Below, in pieces: positions 31,727-36,335 of a stretch of 36,335 bases of DNA. Position 1 is the first letter of the stretch; every line of letters begins with the position of its first letter. The notes below the pieces were generated by a model. That model saw only the letters and a list, made by a program, of their open reading frames with translations, did not search any database and was not told the DNA's origin. Origin of the DNA: Bacteroidota bacterium (GTDB taxonomy: Bacteria > Bacteroidota > Bacteroidia > Bacteroidales > Tenuifilaceae); contig JAEXVC010000209.1 in assembly GCA_023406715.1 (NCBI GenBank), positions 1 to 36,335 of the forward strand, given 5' to 3'. The position numbers and the translations under genes are program-made.

Positions 31727-32562
31727 TACTCAAGAAATTTGTTAAGTTGAATATAAAACCACACTGCTGCATCGAACATAACAAAATGCTTGCAATTGGC
31801 TGGTGCAATAGTAATATGTTTATTGGAAAGATTTGCATACTGCGACTCAAAAACTCCCTTAGCCTGCTCCGCAGTTGGAAACGAAGCGCCTACAACTAGA
31901 GTTTTTGCAGAAACGGATTTGAGAGTATCGCGCAAATCGAGCTTTAGCAAATCGGTAAAGCCGTAAACGTAGGTTTTTCTGTCCGAGACTAAAATCCAGT
32001 CTGTAAGTAACCCCACCTTATCGGCACGACTGGTCATATTGGAAGCCATGCCACCTGCCATTTGCTTAAATCCCTCGGCGGGCATTTGGAGCATCTGGTT
32101 ATTGTAAGGGCTATCGTACTGGAGCGCGTTGGCAGGTATGCCAGGCATCATAAGTTCGCGCATACAGGGAATTGCATCAACCAGAACTAACTTTGTAATT
32201 CTATCGCCAAGGCTAGCCGCAAGGTCTACGGCAAGGTTGCCTCCCATACTATGACCAATAATTGTAACGTTGGTTAACTGATTATCGGTAATATACTTGG
32301 CAATATCGGCAGTTAACTTGGGATACCAAGGCATTTCAACAGCCGGAACACCATCAAATCCGGCATAGGTAACCTTTATGTATCTGTAGTTGCCTTTAAT
32401 GTTAACAATGGTAGAATCCCAAACCGAAGCTGGACAAGTAAAACATGGAAGAAGAATTACGGGGTTGCCTGTTCCTTGAGTTTCAATGCGAACTGCGTTG
32501 TACTGTGCCTTAAGGCTAACTGCTAATACTGATAAAATTAGAACTATTGCTATACGTTTCAT
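31726..32562 (-). CDS. Secreted alpha/beta hydrolase
   Basis: The protein has 278 residues with a signal peptide (about 1-19, ending SLKAQ). The core alpha/beta-hydrolase fold shows an oxyanion segment in which the usual HG/LPG is LPCFTCPASVW, with two Cys. The nucleophile elbow is GHSMGG, the acid candidate lies in KLVLVDAIP or later, and the catalytic His candidate is in NCKHFVMFD near the end. The substrate is unknown. It is periplasmic or outer-membrane-side, first gene of the ECF sigma operon, so it may act in sensing or in the response. Minus-strand TAGATTTG at 32609-32602 is a possible -7 box. Confidence 0.85.
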   Translation of the reverse strand: MKRIAIVLILSVLAVSLKAQYNAVRIETQGTGNPVILLPCFTCPASVWDSTIVNIKGNYRYIKVTYAGFDGVPAVEMPWYPKLTADIAKYITDNQLTNVTIIGHSMGGNLAVDLAASLGDRITKLVLVDAIPCMRELMMPGIPANALQYDSPYNNQMLQMPAEGFKQMAGGMASNMTSRADKVGLLTDWILVSDRKTYVYGFTDLLKLDLRDTLKSVSAKTLVVGASFPTAEQAKGVFESQYANLSNKHITIAPANCKHFVMFDAAVWFYIQLNKFLE

Positions 32563-32692
32563 GGTAATTAGTTTTTAAGTGTTTTGCTGATTGGGCATAG
32601 CCAAATCTACCTATGTACTGCCGGCGAAATTGTACTATCGGTTTTGGTTATTGTTCCCGTTTCAGTTTAACACTTTGTACCACGAAAAAGTA

Positions 32693-32717
32693 TTTTGTTA
32701 CAGCTTTTGTTACAGCT
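32693..32717. repeat. 12-bp tandem duplication TTTTGTTACAGC
   Basis: Two direct copies (32693-32705 and 32705-32717, sharing one base) between the ECF operon and repeat copy D. No function assigned. Confidence 0.55.
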
Positions 32718-32743
32718 ATGGTTATTTTTTTTCAGATTCTTAA

Positions 32744-32774
32744 GAAGTACGCGTTACAAACGCGCGCCAACGGG
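32744..32774. repeat. 31-bp palindrome-centred repeat, copy D
   Basis: GAAGTACGCGTTACAAACGC; the core CGCGTT-aca-AACGCG is a perfect 6-bp-arm inverted repeat. A second box, CAAACCACCTGTTAGCTGC (32774-32794), follows and leads to the stop codon at 32800. Confidence 0.65.
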
Positions 32775-32799
32775 CAAACCACCTGTTAGCTGCAGTTTT

Positions 32800-33516
32800 T
32801 TATTTTTCTATCCGAAATTCGCTTTTATCATTTTTGCAAAAAACCAGAATTTTGTCATCATAATAGTATCCTGCAAAAACATAATGTTTTTCATTGTATT
32901 CTTTTGTTATTTGTTCATTAATCTTACAATTAGCATCAATTGAGTACACCTGATATGGATTGTAGTGTTCTAAATGAGCATTTAGACTATCGTAAATATT
33001 CAATAGTTCACCGTTTGAACGACCAATTATATCAACATTTCCATCATTATTTAAGTCTCCAATGGATATTAAATTTTCAGGTAATCTATCTGACAGCAGT
33101 TTGATGCTATCATTTTGAATTCTAATTAAGGAAATTTCTGTTCTTCCAATTCCATATTCAAATCCAAATAGCAAAATAATGGATTGGTCATAACCTTTGT
33201 AAAGAAATATTCTTTTTGACTCAATCGAGTTTTTGTTTGATAGTAAGAATGAACTATCTATCTTATCCCAAGAATCAGATGCTTTAATGGTTTCTTTAGT
33301 ACCGTTAGATAATGAGAAAGTGATTTTAGTAAACTCGCCAAATTCAATGGGTTTACCCGATAGAATCATCGTGTCGGTTCTACCATCGCTATTTAAGTCG
33401 CAAATAACTCTTTCAAGTATAGTGTTGTCATTATCTAATGTACTAAATTTTTCTTCTTTAGATTTGCAATTTATCAATGCAATAACTAAAAACAATATTA
33501 TACTATAAATTTTCAT
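32800..33516 (-). CDS. FG-GAP/VCBS-like lipoprotein
   Basis: The protein has 238 residues. A lipoprotein leader (MKIYSIILFLVIALINC) puts the acylated Cys at residue 17. Two calcium-loop motifs, DLNSDGRTDTMI (about 41) and DLNNDGNVDIIG (about 154), are of the D-x-N-x-DG-x-x-D type found in FG-GAP/VCBS repeats and dockerins. These proteins are surface-attached binding modules, with no catalytic motif. It is a single gene, followed by repeat copy D. Confidence 0.7.
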   Translation of the reverse strand: MKIYSIILFLVIALINCKSKEEKFSTLDNDNTILERVICDLNSDGRTDTMILSGKPIEFGEFTKITFSLSNGTKETIKASDSWDKIDSSFLLSNKNSIESKRIFLYKGYDQSIILLFGFEYGIGRTEISLIRIQNDSIKLLSDRLPENLISIGDLNNDGNVDIIGRSNGELLNIYDSLNAHLEHYNPYQVYSIDANCKINEQITKEYNEKHYVFAGYYYDDKILVFCKNDKSEFRIEK

Positions 33517-33717
33517 AGGACTATCATTAAAATGGCAGCTAACTTACTTATCTCATCAGCTTTTGATATCAATCAAAATATAAAACTTAAATTGATTAAT
33601 AAACAAAGTAAACTTATAACCCCTTACATGGTTCTATAAAAGTAAAAATAAGTTATACAAAAAACAAAGGGTTATGGTAGAAATAACTTACCCCTACTCC
33701 TCTCTGCCGCTTGGCGC

Positions 33718-33748
33718 TGAGCACGCGTTACAAACGCGCACTAGCGAA
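33718..33748. repeat. 31-bp palindrome-centred repeat, copy E
   Basis: GAGCACGCGTTACAAACGCG, with the perfect CGCGTT-aca-AACGCG core as in copy D. It lies 20 bp behind the nth stop codon and marks the right edge of the flexible region. Confidence 0.65.
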
Positions 33749-33768
33749 AGAAAATATCTACTTTTTGT

Positions 33769-34401
33769 TTATTGGTTTTTACGGGACTTGTAATCGTCGC
33801 AAACGGAGTTCATTACACAGGCCGGGCACTTGGGGTTTGTGGGGCGGCAAACCTCACGGCCTAAGAAGGAGATTGCCATTCCTACCTCATTCCATTTTTC
33901 CTGTGGGAATGCAGCCATTAGCTGCTTCTCTATTTTCTCGGGTTTTGTACCCTCGGCTACACCTAGTCGTGGAGCAACTCGTAGTACATGCAAGTCCACA
34001 ATAATGCCTTCAGCATTATCGCCCGATTCGCGGATTATTACATTGGCCGATTTGCGGCCGATACCTGGCAGTTTTGTTAATTCGTTGAGGGTATGAGGTA
34101 TTTTACTATCGGTTCCTACCGCCTTAGCCAAGGCAGAAAGCCACGCCGATTTATTGCCAAAATTACGCACGCTGCTTATTAAGCGCTGTATCTCCTCAAC
34201 ACTTGCAGCGGCAAGATGCTCCATGGTTGGGAATTCCTTAAAGAACTCCTTGGCTACCTCGTTAATATGCTTATCGGAATCCTGTGCCGAGAGTATAACC
34301 ATTACAACCAACTGGTATCGGCTCTTGTAATCTAACGGATGTTGGCGGCCTTTGTACTGCTTTAGCAAAGGCTCAATGCTTTGATTCCATTTGGTTTCCA
34401 T
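33769..34401 (-). CDS. nth: Endonuclease III (HhH-GPD DNA glycosylase/AP lyase)
   Basis: The protein has 210 residues, a normal length. It removes oxidised pyrimidines and cleaves the abasic site. The helix-hairpin-helix LPGIGRKSANVI carries the catalytic K117. D136 is in IIVDLHVLRVAPRLG. The [4Fe-4S] cluster ligands are C185-x6-C192-x2-C195-x5-C201. It is core DNA repair, adjacent to the THUMP methyltransferase gene, with a dispersed hairpin repeat between them. Confidence 0.95.
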   Translation of the reverse strand: METKWNQSIEPLLKQYKGRQHPLDYKSRYQLVVMVILSAQDSDKHINEVAKEFFKEFPTMEHLAAASVEEIQRLISSVRNFGNKSAWLSALAKAVGTDSKIPHTLNELTKLPGIGRKSANVIIRESGDNAEGIIVDLHVLRVAPRLGVAEGTKPEKIEKQLMAAFPQEKWNEVGMAISFLGREVCRPTNPKCPACVMNSVCDDYKSRKNQ

Positions 34402-34440
34402 GGCTTGAGGTTTTTAATGTTTTATATTTGTCATCTAAAA

Positions 34441-34495
34441 AAGGAGATTCCTCGCTGCGCCTGCCTACCGGCAGGCAAGCTCGGAATGACAATCA
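34441..34495. repeat. Dispersed hairpin repeat between nth and the methyltransferase gene
   Basis: GGAGATTCCTCG, the hairpin GCCTGCC-tacc-GGCAGGC, then GGAATGAC. It is related to the copy at 12300-12485. It lies between two minus-strand genes. Confidence 0.65.
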
Positions 34496-34506
34496 ACACC
34501 AATATG

Positions 34507-35673
34507 CTAATTCCCCACTTGCTCATCGGGGTTTTTAGTTTTCTTGCTGCCTCGGTACAACTCAAACTTCTGCAAACGGCATTCAAGCGAACCGTTGTAA
34601 AGTTTGATTTTACGCGATGGACGGAGTCCAAAGTTTTTAAGGGCATCGTAATTGGCACTGATAATCCACGCATCGCATCCTTGGTAGAAATGCTTTAGGC
34701 GTGAGCCCATATCCTGATAGAAACGGGTAATTTCCTCCAACTGCAAACGTTCACCGTAAGGTGGATTCATAATTACAAGTCCATTTTCGCAGTTATGCGA
34801 TGAGTTGAAGAAGTCGGTTCTATCGAAGGTAATCATCCCCTTCACCCCTGCCCTCTTGGCGTTGGCTACGGTAATATCAATTGCTCGGTTATCGACATCC
34901 TGCGCAAAGATTTTTGCCTCGCAGGGTTTGGTCTTTGTCTCGGCATCGGTTTTTATGCTATTCCATAGCGCAGAATCGAAATCCTTCCAGTTCTCGAAAC
35001 CAAAGGTACGGTTGCGCCCTGGAGCCATATTGCTTGCAAGCATAGCTGCCTCAATGGGAAAAGTACCTGAGCCACACATCGGGTCAATAAAATCACTCTT
35101 TTTGTCCCAGCCTGTAAGTAGTATGATTCCTGCTGCCAACACCTCGCTCATAGGAGCCTCGGTTTGCTGTTGCTTATAATTTCTTATACCAAGTTGCACC
35201 CCAGAACTATCGAGCGAAACAACTACGTCCCTATCGTGAATATGAATATTGATTCGAACATCGGGATTTTCAGTATTTACCGATGGACGAATTCCGTGCC
35301 TATCGCGGAACTGGTCGGCAATGGCATCCTTGGTTTTAAGCGCAACATACTTAGAGTGGGTAAATACCTCGCTGTAAACACTGGCATCAATAGCAAATGT
35401 TTGCTTGTAGGAGAAATATTGCTCCCACTCTATCTTCATAATTCTATCGTAGAGCTGTTTCTCGTTATTAGCGTAGAAAGTGCTAATGGGTTTAAGCACC
35501 TTAACAGCAGTTCGTAGGTGCAAGTTGCACTTGTAAAGCATTGCAGTATCGCCCTTGATACTAACAGCACGGCTAAGCACCTCAACATCCTCGGCTCCTA
35601 GTTCTTTTAACTCATTGGCAAGAACCTCCTCTAGGCCAAACAGGGTTGTAACAATTATCTCGAATTTTTCCAA
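34507..35673 (-). CDS. THUMP-domain N2-guanine RNA methyltransferase (RlmL N-terminal-like)
   Basis: The protein has 388 residues. The start is TTG (MEKFEIIVTTLFGLEEVL); no ATG lies between it and the upstream in-frame TAA. An N-terminal ferredoxin-like/THUMP domain (about 1-160) is followed by a Rossmann methyltransferase domain. That domain has the SAM-binding DPMCGSGTFPIEAAM and the catalytic NPPYGERL, typical of m2G methyltransferases acting on 23S rRNA (m2G2445) or tRNA. The length equals the N-terminal half of E. coli RlmL; the RlmK half is absent, as usual in this phylum. The exact target cannot be assigned. Confidence 0.9.
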   Translation of the reverse strand: MEKFEIIVTTLFGLEEVLANELKELGAEDVEVLSRAVSIKGDTAMLYKCNLHLRTAVKVLKPISTFYANNEKQLYDRIMKIEWEQYFSYKQTFAIDASVYSEVFTHSKYVALKTKDAIADQFRDRHGIRPSVNTENPDVRINIHIHDRDVVVSLDSSGVQLGIRNYKQQQTEAPMSEVLAAGIILLTGWDKKSDFIDPMCGSGTFPIEAAMLASNMAPGRNRTFGFENWKDFDSALWNSIKTDAETKTKPCEAKIFAQDVDNRAIDITVANAKRAGVKGMITFDRTDFFNSSHNCENGLVIMNPPYGERLQLEEITRFYQDMGSRLKHFYQGCDAWIISANYDALKNFGLRPSRKIKLYNGSLECRLQKFELYRGSKKTKNPDEQVGN

Positions 35674-35841
35674 TGTGGTATGTATTTATATCACCCAAAA
35701 ATACTGCTTTTATGGTTAAGGAAAAAATTGTAAGGTCATTTGAGTATCTTTGCCTAGGAGAAGTGGATAAAACACCTTGAGTGTTGGAGTATTGGAGTTT
35801 TGTACACGGGAATAAATGCAATTAACTTATATTTTAAACAG

Positions 35842-36335
35842 TTGAAAGTAGCAATTATTGGTGGTGGAGCGGCTGGATTTTTTGCAGCAATTACAGCAAA
35901 GGAGAATTATCCCGATGCTGATGTTGTTATTTTTGAAAAGGCACAAAAAGTTCTGTCGAAAGTGAAAGTTTCGGGTGGAGGACGATGCAATGTTACCAAC
36001 GGCTGCGAGACTATTGAGGAGTTGATTACAGCTTACCCACGCGGTGGTCGTCAACTCAAAAAGGCGTTTTACACGTTCAGCAATTTTGATGCGATAAAAT
36101 GGTTCGAATCTCGTGGAGTTCCGCTAGTTACCCAAAGCGATAACTGTGTTTTCCCAAAATCGCAGGATTCGCAAAGTATTATCGATTGCTTTTTGAGGCA
36201 ATGCAAGAAACTGGATGTAAGAATTGAAACTGGAAGAGCGGTTAAAAGCGTTAACCCACAAGGCGATAAACTGAAAATCGACTTCAGGGATGATGAAAAC
36301 AACCCACAAGAATTTGATAAAGTGATTGTTACCAC
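35842..36335 (+). CDS. HI0933-like / BaiN-type FAD-dependent oxidoreductase, 3'-truncated by the window edge
   Basis: 164 codons are present and the gene runs off the right end. The TTG start fits the family beginning, KVAIIGGGAAGFFAA, the FAD dinucleotide-binding loop. An ATG at 35816 is out of frame. Further motifs are VIFEKAQKVLSKVKVSGGGRCNVTN (the family hallmark is GGGRCN-x-T-N) and FPKSQDSQSIIDCF. The family contains flavoproteins annotated as aminoacetone oxidase or BaiN-like; the substrate is unknown. It is divergent from the methyltransferase gene, with 168 bp between them. Confidence 0.9.
   Translation, partial: MKVAIIGGGAAGFFAAITAKENYPDADVVIFEKAQKVLSKVKVSGGGRCNVTNGCETIEELITAYPRGGRQLKKAFYTFSNFDAIKWFESRGVPLVTQSDNCVFPKSQDSQSIIDCFLRQCKKLDVRIETGRAVKSVNPQGDKLKIDFRDDENNPQEFDKVIVT

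Noticed and set aside
27855..33748. Chromosomal integron with attC sites
   Set aside because: The repeats lack proper RYYYAAC/GTTRRRY core pairs and no integron integrase is in the window; only the looser cassette-like hypothesis is kept.
34381..34698. Plus-strand frame over the nth/methyltransferase boundary
   Set aside because: It is antisense to the methyltransferase gene and crosses an intergenic repeat.
35816..35843. ATG at 35816 as the start of the flavoprotein gene
   Set aside because: It is in another frame and hits a stop after nine codons; the TTG at 35842 gives the conserved N-terminus.

Overview
The window is about 36.3 kb of AT-rich chromosomal DNA from a Bacteroidota bacterium, most likely in or near the order Bacteroidales. 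The evidence is the gene order bamD-rpoZ-coaBC-porD(DUF4835)-recN, the short 286-residue primary sigma factor, the Bacteroidota-type omega subunit, a DUF4835/PorD protein linked to type IX secretion, promoter-like TAnnTTTG boxes and the absence of obvious Shine-Dalgarno sequences. No species can be named from the sequence alone.

Layout. 1-1707 is the 3' part of gyrB. 1749-10969 is a surface-structure locus. On the minus strand it has a periplasmic Ig-type (fimbrial-like) chaperone followed by a secreted 14-repeat MORN-like protein. On the plus strand it has a TPR/coiled-coil/TM/SpoIIE phosphatase, two paralogous small secreted beta proteins that share an F-x-FNT-x2-QY-x2-GIT motif, and a 1165-residue outer-membrane protein. 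That protein combines Ig-like N-terminal domains, a usher-like beta-barrel, SdrD_B/CarboxypepD_reg-like domains and a C-terminal OmpA peptidoglycan anchor. I read this as an undescribed, chaperone-usher-like surface assembly system, and it is the main discovery candidate. A SiaC/DUF1987 protein (11859-12233), a possible partner of the SpoIIE phosphatase, lies just beyond dapF.

11007-23742 is mostly core metabolism and housekeeping: dapF, siaC-like, degP/htrA, rpoD, fabI, recN, porD, coaBC, rpoZ, bamD, an alpha-oxoamine synthase (probably serine palmitoyltransferase) and trxB. 23743-26280 is a tRNA region: a broken tRNA-Pro-like copy behind a good promoter, an intact tRNA-Pro(GGG), and a 2-kb islet (DUF2971 gene plus an unknown gene). 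The islet is bounded by a 13-bp direct repeat of the tRNA 3' end and carries phased TGTGCAAC repeats but no integrase.

26280-33516 is a flexible region of small, secreted or membrane minus-strand genes. Six copies of a roughly 31-bp palindrome-centred repeat occur here and just beyond it, usually right behind gene 3' ends. One truncated gene remnant is fused to two of these copies. An operon of a secreted hydrolase, an ECF sigma factor and a four-TM protein sits inside this region. The window closes with nth, a THUMP-domain RNA methyltransferase, and the 5' part of an HI0933-like flavoprotein that runs off the right edge.
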